Shown here: positions 54,394-64,000 of the stretch, in pieces
How the letters are laid out: each line of letters starts with the position of its first letter
How positions within the stretch are numbered: the stretch's first letter is position 1
Source: Hemileia vastatrix
Lineage: Eukaryota; Basidiomycota; Pucciniomycetes; Pucciniales; Zaghouaniaceae
Direction: 5' to 3'
Assembly (NCBI GenBank): GCA_030280995.1
Contig: JASXTE010000010.1
Span: 27,141,823 to 27,205,822 of the forward strand
Length of the DNA: 64,000 nucleotides
Position numbers and translations under genes: made by a program
The notes under the pieces: model-generated
Told to the model about the DNA's origin: nothing
Seen by the model: the letters and a program-made list of their open reading frames with translations, nothing else
The model's database searches: none

Positions 54394-56100
54394 AATATGC
54401 TAAAGTTTCTTCAGTATTTTTGCCACACCACATAATTCCAATTTTGGTTGTGAATATCTTGATTCGACCTCAGTAAATACTACAGATTCATACCTAACTG
54501 GCCTGATGTAACCAGCTTTATCCATCTGAGACAAAACCGCCCCAGCTGCAACCTGACTTGAATCAACTGCTAAATAAATTCTGCCAGCATTTTTTCCATA
54601 ATCCAACTTGTGCAGGACTAAATCCTTCCCCACAACCTCCTTCAACTTCACAAACGCCTTCTCACACTCTTCATCCCACTCCCAGTCTGCATCCTTTCTC
54701 GTTAACCGTCTCAATGGAGCTTCCAATGAAGAAAAGTCCTTGATAAACATTCTAAAATATACACAAACGCCTAAAAACCCTCTAACTTCGGTTGTATTCT
54801 TGAGTCTTGGCCAGGACTGAATTTTGTTAACTTTCTTCTTGGACATAATCCTACCCTCTCTACATACCACATGGCCTAATATTTCTAAGTCTGGCACACA
54901 ACATGAAAATTTTGAACCTGAAATAGTTAAACCAGCCTCTTCAATTCGAAACAAGATTCTTTCTAAAGTAATTGCAAACTCCCAAATGAATTTGCGTATC
55001 CCGGGATTCTCTTCCAACACCTGGTTATCATAGTCGGTTGTTGGTCCCTTAATTCCTCCATCATCTATAAAGATTCCAGCATATTGTGGAATTTCATCTT
55101 AAAGGATCCAAGCCATCTGAGCTTGATAAACTGCAACCAAATTTGTTGCTCCTTGAGGTAATCTTGTTAACTGTAAAAGTCCTAGTGGCGTATCGAATGT
55201 AGTTAGAGGCCTTGAGTCCAGATGTAACTCTCTCTCATTATATCCACCCATAATATCTCCCAAACCATAACACACTCTCCCTGCAAAAGCTTCAACAAAC
55301 TCCTCAGCACTAGGTGGTATCCCAGCATCCTTTATTGTAACCCTATTTAATTCCCTAAGATCATGAACAACTCTAAGCTTTCCATTCGGTTTATTGATAC
55401 AAAATACCGGACTAGAATAACTTGACGTTGATTGCTCATACAGTCCAGTGCGTATCTGTTCTCTGACAACTTCAATATAGGCTTCTTTTAATGCAGCTGG
55501 TATAGGAATCAGTTTCTGCTGCCACGGTTCATGACATACCACAGGAATCTTGTAAGGCTCCCCATAGGAATGCTTCAACACACCCCTCTCCTCTTCTAAA
55601 AAATCAATGGCCTTCTCTCGCTTGACCATCACATCCAACAACAACTTCTTCTCTTCACCAGACAACCAACCATCAGGTCCAAAATTAACAACACCCAGTC
55701 TCTCAAAAGTGATTCTTGACGTCTCAGAAAATTCAGGCAGACTCTTTACCAAGGGACTTTCATAAGGATCTCTTGATAACCTTGGTCTTCTCAAAGGTGG
55801 ATTTAATTCAGCAGGTAGCGGTTCATTAATAGGTCGAACTTTATTTTCTACCTTCTTATATTTGGCTGCGTCCACATCTAAATAAACTTGAGGTAAAACA
55901 TTTTCTTTTGTATCGCCATTAAAACTTTCATCAAATGAATCTTCTTCATCGCCAGAATCGGAATAAGAAAAATTAGAAAAATATTTTATTTCATTTTTAA
56001 ATTTTACCCTTTTTTCCTTTCCCTCGTCTAATTTATAAACGGATTTTCCAACACCTTTGCTTCCCTTATCCAACAGTAAATCACCCGTAAAGAAAGTTGG

Positions 56101-56273
56101 CAGTTTAACCTCTTGCTGGAGAGCTGGAATTGAATTTTCACAAAAATTATTTTTTTGTGTTTTAATTATACTGAGATTTTTTATCGGGTTTTGATGAGAT
56201 AATTGCAGTTTACCCTCTTGCTGGAGGTCCAAAATAGAAGGAGATACTTGCAGTTTAACCTCTTGCTGGAGGT
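56101..56273 (-). repeat. Three hairpin motifs inside E pol linker
   Basis: 56101-56124, 56206-56229 and 56251-56273: stem CCTC/GAGG (one arm TCTC in the first), loop CAGCAA, then TTAAACTG. They encode the LQQEVKL/LQQEGKL peptides. Further coding copies lie at 54042-54065 (loop CACCAA) and 54099-54122 (stem ACCTC/GAGGT, loop CCCCAT). Confidence 0.85.
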
Positions 56274-56528
56274 CATCGAACATACCCTTCCAATTTTTAT
56301 CCAACCTAATTTGGCCCATTTTGCCTTTTTCACCGTTTTTAAATTTAATAGAAAAACCGGGTAAATCCAATAAACATATAGAAAAGTCCAAAACGTATTT
56401 GCACTCCAAAGTAATATTAACAGAAAATAATTGAGAATCCACTTGAATTATCTCCAAGTGAGCTGACCTATTGCAATCCGGGATCTCATCCTGAGGAGAG
56501 ATTACAACATTAGAGTGATCAGCCCCTG

Positions 56529-56541
56529 CTACCCCAAAAAA
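56529..56541 (-). promoter_or_regulatory. -1 frameshift site of element E
   Basis: Element strand T-TTT-TTG (56541-56535), one codon before TAG (56529-56531). The -1 frame then encodes FFGVAGADHSNVVISP, continuing as Pol. Same place and same heptamer class as in D. Confidence 0.75.
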
Positions 56542-59138
56542 TGAGGGCATTCATCCCTTTCCAACAAACATAATTCACCAGAAGCCGTCCGTTTTATATG
56601 CCGCTTCTTGGTGCAAACACAACACTGGCACAGAGTAGTAATCCCTGGCCGTGTTTCCCAACCTTCATCTCCAGGAGGCGCTAACCACATATGTAACCTC
56701 CGCATATCTTCACCAGTGATTTCCAAACTAATCCCCATGCCAGCTTGATACCCTATCCTGGCCTCAAAATCCATCAAAAAAGGACCACCAAGAACAGTTT
56801 TGACTGCTCCTCTGGCCACATAAAAGTGAACCTTACCAACAGATCCACCAATGCCTAACCTGACATGCTCAGCTGTACCTATCAGCTCTGTTGCATGCCC
56901 TCCGATGCCTCTGAGGTTTCCCCCAGTTCCACTTTTAATTGGCAAGCCTATACTCGTCGCTTGCTCCAATGAAATTAAATTAATTTGAGACCCTGAATCG
57001 ACCAAGGCCTTTACTTCTTTACCATTAAGAGTTACCACCAGGTAACCCAGGGGAGCGGAAAAATGCGTATCTACATCTTCCCCAAACTTTTCAGCATTTT
57101 CACAAATATATTCCACCTCTCCAGAGGAAACCCGACGCCTCGTCAAATGCTTCTTTTGCTTTTCAGCAAGCGCCGGACTAATTGTAAATAATTCCCCTAA
57201 AGATAAGGGAATCTGCAATTGATTCACCCTATTCAAAACTGCGTCCATCGCATTAGCCTGACCAGAAACTACTGGCCGCTCATACTGGACCTTTGATTTA
57301 ACAACCTTGGCCCTGGGTACCTCTTGAGGTCCAACCAAGCCATCTTCACCCCCCATTATAACATCTTCACTTTCTATAACCCTAACTCCGTCACCAGCTC
57401 CTAGCACTAATCCTGATCCATTGCTAGTCCTTCTTACTCCCTCCATTGGGATGGGACCGCTAAAACTTGGTCTGGGTAGAGTCACCAACGGTACGTCCTC
57501 CTCAGAATCCAAATCATCCTCTGGCATAGGCTCACCATTTAAATCAAACTTGCCATAACTAGGGGGCCCCATATCAGCAATCCCCTTCTGCATTTTATAT
57601 AATTCGTCCTTAGAGTAAGGGTTCAATTTGTTGGCAGCAGTTTGAGAACTAGAATTCTTGTCCTTAGAGTAAGGGTTCAATTTGTTATTGGCCTTGCCAG
57701 GATTAGCCCTCAATTGGCTCTGAATGCTACTTTTCGCCTTAGTAGCAGCTGCTCTTCTAGCAGCATTAACATCGTATTCGCCAGCCATACAGCTACCCTC
57801 CACCTGGGCAACCGTCGCCAGCTCTAAACCACCAAAAGAAGTAGAAAATGTGGCTTTACTGACCTCTTTCTCCTTACCCTTGTCAGCTTTACCACCATTA
57901 CCATTACCATTTTTGCCACTCTTGGCATTAACATCTTCATCCGTCACCTCTTCAAACCTGGCTCTCCTTTCAGCCGTTAAACTTCTTCTGACCAAATCAG
58001 AAGGAGACTGTCCATCACTGGGCTTGATGAACGAACCATCAGGAAATTTATAAACTTTACCATCAAATAAAACTCGCCCAGCATCCATATCCTTATCAAG
58101 AGCAAAACAAACTGTTGCTCTGTGACCCCTCCTATTACAATAGGAGCACACCTTTGGCTCATCGTAGCCACCTCTATAACTATTACCACCATTACCACCA
58201 TTTCTCCCATTGCCTGGGAAGCGGTTACCATTATTATTGCCATTATAATTTTGACTTTCATAACCTCTGGACTGATAAGAAGTCTATGTCGACGAAGAAG
58301 CAATTGGGGCCTTGTTGGCCTTCTGAGTCTCTGGAACAAATATTTTTAATTGTTTCGTTAAATTGGCCAAGTGATCGACCATCTTATTATCTACATTACC
58401 CTCAACTTTAGCAGCAGGTAATCCCATTTGAGCCTTCTTGGCCTCCTGGGCTTTGACCATAATATCGTTGTTTTCGGCAAAAACTTCGCTAACCTTGCTA
58501 ACATATTGAGTGCATGACTCTTGATATTTGTCCAACGCCAATAACTTTAGATGGGCTTGAATGTTGTCCTTGATAACCTCCAGAGCCGGCAGTTTCTGCT
58601 CACCATTAGGCAGTTCCTTCATCAAATCTTTTCTTGAAAGATCCTTCAAGACGTCCATTTGAATATCCCTGCTGCATGCTGTCCAAAACAAATCTTTTGC
58701 CTGGTTCTCATGCACTAACTCGTCCACCAATATGAGATATTCCACCACTTCATCAAACTGAACACACAGCTTTTTGAAGTCTGCCATAGAAGAAACACCA
58801 CCTTTTGCTTGCCAGTCTCCAACAATTTTATTGAGGTCCATCATAGTAAACCTAACACCCCATCTATCAACCATAGCTTTAGAAAGCTTAACCCAATCCT
58901 TGTCCTTGAATGCCTGCATAGCAATAACCTCTTTTTCCACCTCCCTATCAGCAATAAAGAATCTAACTTGCTTCACCATGTCCACATGAGAAGCACCATC
59001 AACAGCAGCAGCAGCTTCATACCTGCTAATGAACCATTTAACCTCCTCCCCATCAAACTTTGGGCCATCCCAAGAAACAATTCTAACTGAGGGAGTAAGA
59101 GGGTTAGAAGATCCAGAAGCAACAGCAGAAGAAGACAT
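56529..59138 (-). pseudogene. Element E Gag-Pro with one in-frame TAG
   Basis: Gag starts MSSSAVASGSSN at 59138. Capsid-like region with KFDGEEVKWFISRYEAA and MVDRWGVRFTMMDLNK; a TAG at 58284-58286 follows ASSST. The same frame goes on with a Gly/Asn-rich stretch, a canonical zinc knuckle CSYCNRRGHRATVC (CX2CX4HX4C), a linker with the duplicated NKLNPYSKD peptide, and the protease (ALVDSGSQINLIS, DSG at residues 385-387 of the 58151-56529 part). The TAG is not at a matching place in D and looks like CAG to TAG damage; readthrough cannot be excluded. Confidence 0.88.
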
Positions 59139-59316
59139 CCCAATAAGTAATGAAAAGCGTTAACAATCAATAAAATAACAAGCCTCTTTCAGGCCAATAA
59201 CAAAGATCCAATTAGAGTTCCAGAAAATAAGCCTCTTGCAGGCTAAGAACGTTCTTGATCCAAGTAAGTCTTTAAAGAAAGCTAGAGAAATCGAACCCCA
59301 CCTTGGGCGCCAACTA
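59139..59316 (-). other. Element E leader with primer-binding site
   Basis: Short leader (178 bp). Primer-binding site TGGCGCCCAAGGTGGGG at 59296-59312, four bases from the LTR, matching D in place and sequence. Confidence 0.75.
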
Positions 59317-60471
59317 TGGTAAGGTAAACTCTTACAGTTGCCTTGCTGTAAGCAGAATCGGGAGGAGATGTGTGGATTTAGCTGAAAACCCCGTCCTTCC
59401 AATAAAATAACAAAATGGGAATTCTAAATCACTAAGCTAACCAATCTACCTGGATCTGATTGATAAAAAAATAATGAAACTCTAAAATATTTAACGCTTA
59501 TTGAGATTTAAAGAAAGTGGCTGTTGAGAAAGAAATACTGAATACAACAATTAAGGTGTACCAGTGAAAGATCTGAAAAGATTGACTTTTATGTTTTTAT
59601 AATAATTTGAATTTTTATGAGACAGCAATAATCAAGTCCCAGTAATGAAGACCTTTCTAAAGATACCCTGTATGAAGTGTGATTTAAATTGTTGAGTAGT
59701 ATTTCTAAAATGTTATATATAAAATATAAAGTTATAAGGGTATTACAAATTTATTTAATTTGTTGAGTAATAAAAAATGAGACCGTGGTGGTTAAAGATT
59801 AAGCTGTATGTTGTGTCCCCCCTCTCAATTTTGAGTTTGAGAGGCGCTTAAGTATTCCTAGTCACGTGCCTAAGTTTTCCCCTCCAGAGCTCTCCCAGAG
59901 TCAATCCGGAGCCCGTACAGAGTCCGTACGGAGTCCGTACAGAGTCAAAGCGGAGTCCATACGGAGTCAAAACGGAGTCCGTACGGAGTCCGTCCGGACT
60001 TCCGGACTCAATTAGAACCTTAAAAATATAATAAAAAATCTAGAAAAATTACACATAATAGAACTACTTCCCCTTTATATTCCAAACTCATTTTTGTAGT
60101 CTGCGCAGCTCTAATTACCCCGTGAAAATTCATCAAAGTAAAGTAATTTTCTGAAAACGTAAATATTTCTATAAAACTTTAAAATTCATTTAAAAATATA
60201 AGAAAAATAGTAAAAATTCTGGAAAAATTTCCCAAGGTTCTTGAGTGACTCGACTTGATACTAATAATCTTTTCAGACCGTAAAAATAAGTTTTCTCCGT
60301 AAAATAAATTGTTTTTGTGTAGGCATTCGCTCGTGACCAATTTCTTCATATTTAAAACTCAAATAAATTAAATAAAACCCTTTTATATAAAAAAAAATAA
60401 TAACGCCAATCTTGCACGCCATAATAACTCCATTTACGTACTTAGGTGCCATACTAAACTTTAGGCTACCA
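59317..60471 (-). repeat. 5' LTR of element E
   Basis: Matches 47168-48323. Its own set of nine 11-mers is at 59899-59997. A TATATAAAAGGG lies at 60378-60389, only about 85 bases into the LTR on the element strand, so it is doubtful as the main TATA box. Confidence 0.93.
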
Positions 60472-62405
60472 CAACGTCTATTTTGAAAAATTATTGAAGG
60501 TATAACTTCACATGGTATGCATTTGGCACACAAGTTTTTGCTATACTAATAACATTAATAATATAATGGTGATAAATATGAAAGATACAGACTGATCAAA
60601 TACCAGTAGACATGTTTATGAGAAATACAAGATGAAGGAACTGAAGAAAATTTCCAACTAAGCTACTCTCCATCATAAAAGTGTCCAGCACAAGTTCGGC
60701 CAAACTTGTGCTGGACACTTTTGGTCACGTGCAGTCAGATGGGATCAATTCTCTCTATGGCAACAAAAAAACATTTTTTTATTAAACTTCACTACAAGTA
60801 GTTTTGTTTAGCTGAATCATCCACCTGTCATTCTTCCCAACCTCAGGTGTATAATTTTTTATCTTTATAAAAAAATGTCACTTATTAAAATTTAGCCCTG
60901 ATGGCTCCCATTTGTTTCAACACTTCTACTGGCTCTTGAGAGCAAGAATTTTACTAGTATTTTGTTTTTCATAATTGATCTCTTTGAGATTAATTTTACT
61001 TTTTTATTTCTTTTTTTTTAATATCTATTTAAATTATTGTAAAGCTAATCATTTTCATATTTTTTTACTTTTATTTCATAATATTATAAAAGGTGTAACA
61101 TCACCTGGTATGCATTTGGCACATGAGTTTTTTCTATACTTATAATATTAATAATATAATGGTGACAATAAATTAATCAAATGATATATATGAGTGAGGC
61201 ACAAAGATCAAGTACCAATGGACATGTTTATAAGAAATACCAGATTAACTGAAGAAAAATTCTACCCTAGCTACTCTCCGTCATAAATGTGTCCAGCACA
61301 ATTTTGGCCAAACTTGTGCTGGACACTTTTGGTCACATGCAGTCTGGTGTGATTTATTCTCTCTCAATCATTGCACTAGAAGTTGTTTGATATGGCTAAA
61401 TGGTTCTGCTGAAGTTTTGTTAAACCTCAGATTGGCACTTTTTTGTTTTTCAAAAAAGCAATTATAGTCCAAGTTTAGTGCCACTGGTGAGCGTTCACCC
61501 CAACATGTCTACTTGCTCTTGATGGCAGTAATTTTATTTTAATTTTTTATTTCATATTTGCTTCCTTTAATTTTACCTTTTTATCCCTCATATTGCTTTT
61601 GTATATCAATTTTTTTTTTGTAAAACAAATCATTTTCATATTTTTTACCTTTATTTAATAATATTATAAAAGGTGTAAGATCACCTGGTATGCGTTGGGC
61701 ACACGAGTTTTTGCTATACTTATAATATTAATAACATAATGGTGAAAAAAAATCAATCAAATGATAAATATGAGTGAGGCACAATGATCAAATACCAGTG
61801 GACATTTTTATAAGAAATACCAGATTAACTGAAGAAAAATTCCACCCTAGCTACTCTCCATCATAAAAGTGTCCAGCACAAGTTCAGCTGAACTTGTGCT
61901 GGACACTGTTTGTCACATGCAGTCTGATGTGATCAATTCTCTCTATTGCAATGAAAATGAATTTTTCTTCAATAATTGCACTAGAAGTTGTTTGATATGG
62001 CAAAATTGTCATCCTGAAGTTTTGTTAAAGCTCAAGTGGATTTTCTTTTATTTTTACAAAAAAGAAATTATAGTCCAAGTTTAGTGCCACTGGTGGGTGT
62101 TCACCCCATCATGTCTACTTTCTCTTGATGGCAGGAATTTTACTTTAATTTTTTATTTCATATTTGATCCCTTTAATTTTACCTTTTTATCCCTCATATT
62201 GCTTTTGGATATCAATTTATTTTTTGTAAAACAAATTATTTTCATATTTTTTTACCTTTATTTGATAATATTATAAAAGGTGTAACATCACCTGGTATGC
62301 GTTGGGCACACAAGTTTTTGCTATACTTATAATATTAATAACATAATGGTGACAAAAAATCAATCAAATGATAAATATGAGTGAGGCACAAAGGTCAAAT
62401 ACCAA
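60472..62405 (+). repeat. Satellite array, 605-bp units, right of E
   Basis: Three palindromes near 60675, 61283 and 61867 (spacing 608 and 584 bp), with centres TTCGGCCAAA, TTTGGCCAAA and TTCAGCTGAA. The last unit ends within ATGAGTGAGGCACAAAGGTCAAATACCA. Confidence 0.9.
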
Positions 62406-62955
62406 TTAATCAATAGTTCCTTTTAATATTATAAATTTTTTGATTAAATAAAATGGTAATAATGAATTATATTTTTCATCCACAATTCCACTCTAATGAT
62501 TCCCACTGCACAAAAAGGGTTCACTCAGTCCTTTCTTTACTGCTTGTGCATATATTTTATTGCCCACAGTACTACAATTTTTTGTAGTGATTATCTAGTT
62601 AAATACTTTAAATGATATAGTTACATAATAATTTATAATACTTAAAAAATTACAAATTAAAATTTTAAAATATTTCCAATAATTAAGTAAATAATTATTT
62701 AGTAGCAAATTTTATCAGACCAGTTTACATGTATTAAATATGTTACTGTCTGACTGCCCCTTTGCCTATAAAAGGGCCTTGGTTAACTCCCTATAGCCTC
62801 ATCACTTATACTCTATCATTTATTTAATCCTATCTAAAATTTATATTTATTAATTTATATATAATAGGTGGTTCTTTCTTGCACCCTTTATCACTGAGTA
62901 TAATTTAAATAAAATATACTAAGGGTGTCATGAACATTGATAGTAACAATTAGTT
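62406..62955 (+). repeat. LTR relic with core promoter, A/B-related, plus orientation
   Basis: The block TTTGCCTATAAAAGGGCCTT at about 62760 followed by CCTCATCACTTATACTC matches the TATA region of the B LTR on its sense strand. The upstream 300 bases are AT-rich and only loosely similar. Ends uncertain. Confidence 0.5.
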
Positions 62956-62959
62956 GTAA

Positions 62960-63175
62960 AATTCTAAGCAAAGAAATAAAGTATTACTTACTAGTTCAAC
63001 CTCAAGAAACCCTCCTTATGTTTCAGAGAATCCTATACTTCTTGCTATAGACCTTGACCAAGGGAGTTGAAGAAAAACTTTTTATAAAAACCCTTGTTCC
63101 TTTGAGAAATACCAGGTGAGATTAATTTTCTACAGAAAATAAGAGACTATTACAATACCCCTTCCAACACAATTC
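62960..63175 (-). repeat. LTR-end relic of the element D family, minus orientation
   Basis: The plus strand reads CCTATACTTCTTGCTATAG, then ACCTTGACCAAGGGAGTTGA and AGAAAAA. Its complement matches the end of the D LTR (13690-13735), including the CCTTGGTCAAGG palindrome and CTATAG hairpin. Confidence 0.6.
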
Positions 63176-64000
63176 TTGACTTCTTAAAAATTCAAGAAAG
63201 TAGCCAATAGCAGACCACTAAGAACCAATAAACCATAACCTGAAATTTTGTGAACATTCACACCAGAAACCAAAAAACCAGTACATTTGTTGCACAGAAA
63301 AACAGCAATATTACTTGATGCAAGTTGCAAGGCTACACCAAAGAAAAAAGTTACAAGAGTTGTGTTAAATGAAGAACTCACCTTTCAACAAGCACAGCCA
63401 ATAATGAACAAAAAAAACAGTGAAAAAAGAGTAATAAACAGTGATCTAATTAACAGATGGTTCTTTGGTAAATAGAGTTGCCCCAAACTGTCTGATGTGG
63501 TATCTACACACAGTCCCATATTAAGCTCTAAACTACACCTGAAAAATTGGATACCATGTCACCATAATTGCATAAAGAACCCTCTAGATGCAATCCCCAG
63601 CCTGCTACAGTCAAGGAAGGTGACCTCCCTGAACCAAAATACAACCAGAAAGCCCCTAAAAACCATGAAAACAACAGAAAACACCTTAAACCTAAAAAAA
63701 TGCTAAAAAATCATCAAGACATATAACATAGAGGAAAATTAGCTCTATTTAATTTCACAAAGCACTTAACTCTAGTGATTAAGGTTATCCTAAAAAATTT
63801 AAAATAACAAAACTAAATGGTTATAATAAAAACTGAAGTATGGCCAAATGAGCCCTTAAACCCCAGAATATAAAAAATATCAAAAGAACATAATATATAG
63901 AGAAAACAAGAGCTATCTAGTGATAATAGTCACATCCCCATAGTGCCAATATTCAGCCCATGAATCTAGAAAATATCATGAACCCCCAATTAGAGTATAC
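63176..64000. other. Unassigned AT-rich DNA
   Basis: Short ORFs (62-69 codons) show no recognisable domain. An imperfect doublet (ACATAACATAGAGGAAAA near 63721 and ACATAATATATAGAGAAAA near 63889) is the only structure noted. Confidence 0.4.

Larger units (their letters stand above)
52384..56541 (-). pseudogene. Element E Pol (RT, RNase H, integrase), five-part frame
   Basis: Begins after the -1 shift (frame of 56550) and stays in one frame to TGA at 52384, interrupted by TAA 55099 (Gln in D), TAG 54400 (also TAG in D), TGA 52684 and TGA 52642. 55099-56550: acidic linker with LQQEVKL repeats at residues 94-100, 108-115 and 143-150, then the RT fingers/palm from about 340. The catalytic FIDDGG lies just beyond the first stop (about 55055-55080). 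54400-55020: RT thumb and RNase H (LAVDSSQVAAG). No frameshift other than the programmed one, so the element is only lightly damaged. Confidence 0.9.
47168..60471 (-). mobile_element. Element E: large Ty3/gypsy retrotransposon with antisense genes
   Basis: About 13.3 kb, minus strand, LTRs 47168-48323 and 59317-60471 (1156 and 1155 bp; ends TGGTA...TACCA; some 25-30 differences by eye, about 2.4%). Primer-binding site, gag, zinc knuckle, protease, -1 frameshift site, RT, RNase H and integrase, then a 4-kb 3' region (48324-52383) holding two genes on the opposite strand and hairpin arrays. No target duplication is clear (left flank TGTTA, right CAACG), although the flanks do join one satellite unit. 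Five in-frame stops make the present copy defective. Confidence 0.92.

Noticed and set aside
58284..58286. Programmed readthrough of the E gag TAG
   Set aside because: D has no stop at the matching codon and the context is not a known readthrough signal; a CAG to TAG mutation is simpler.
33183..62000. CRISPR-like array from regularly spaced palindromes
   Set aside because: Spacing is about 605 bp, the intervening DNA is itself repeated, and the setting is eukaryotic.
63170..63710. Possible host gene in the right-hand end
   Set aside because: ORFs of 62-69 codons on both strands without domains, splice pattern or conservation visible; part overlaps an LTR relic.

Overview
The window looks like a transposon-dense, AT-rich stretch of fungal nuclear DNA, probably basidiomycete and possibly rust-like. 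The grounds are large Ty3/gypsy LTR retrotransposons with fungal-type polyproteins, small GT-AG introns of 58-83 nt, and cysteine-cluster proteins resembling fungal zinc clusters. The species cannot be fixed from the sequence alone. No ordinary host gene, rRNA, tRNA or CRISPR array is supported; almost everything is retroelement or satellite.

Layout. 1-8440: element A, minus strand, a chromodomain gypsy element (chromovirus) with a broken gag-pol; its 3' LTR is cut by the window edge. 8441-12833: AT-rich DNA with two LTR relics. 12834 to about 22080: element D, plus strand, a decayed gypsy element of a second family without chromodomain, carrying an 817-bp solo LTR (15003-15819). 22560-47167 and 60472-62405: one satellite family, interrupted by three retroelements. 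Element B (23993-33170, minus) is complete, with two 1136-bp LTRs, a CTCAC target duplication and an intact 2055-codon gag-pol. Element C (35477-44200, plus) has two 801-bp LTRs, a TTAAT duplication and two nonsense codons. Element E (47168-60471, minus, about 13.3 kb) is a relative of D and also carries two spliced genes antisense to gag-pol. 62405-64000: two LTR relics and unassigned DNA.

How the parts work together. In A, B and C a single reading frame encodes Gag (coiled coil, capsid, zinc knuckle), protease, RT, RNase H, integrase and a C-terminal chromodomain. In D and E the order is Gag-zinc knuckle-protease, then a -1 frameshift heptamer, then RT-RNase H-integrase. LTRs supply promoters, and the leaders carry primer-binding and structured elements.

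The most unusual signals are: (1) a second reading frame overlapping the start of gag, conserved between A/B and the diverged C; (2) three sets of short RNA-hairpin modules whose stems change in a compensatory way, in the A/B/C leaders, across D and E (including inside pol), and in the solo LTR; (3) a duplicated pair of two-exon antisense genes in E encoding CX2CX6C...CX2CX6C proteins; (4) a 605-bp satellite built on near-perfect palindromes with compensatory arm changes; (5) a conserved U-UUU-UUR frameshift site in D and E. All identities and differences quoted are by eye.
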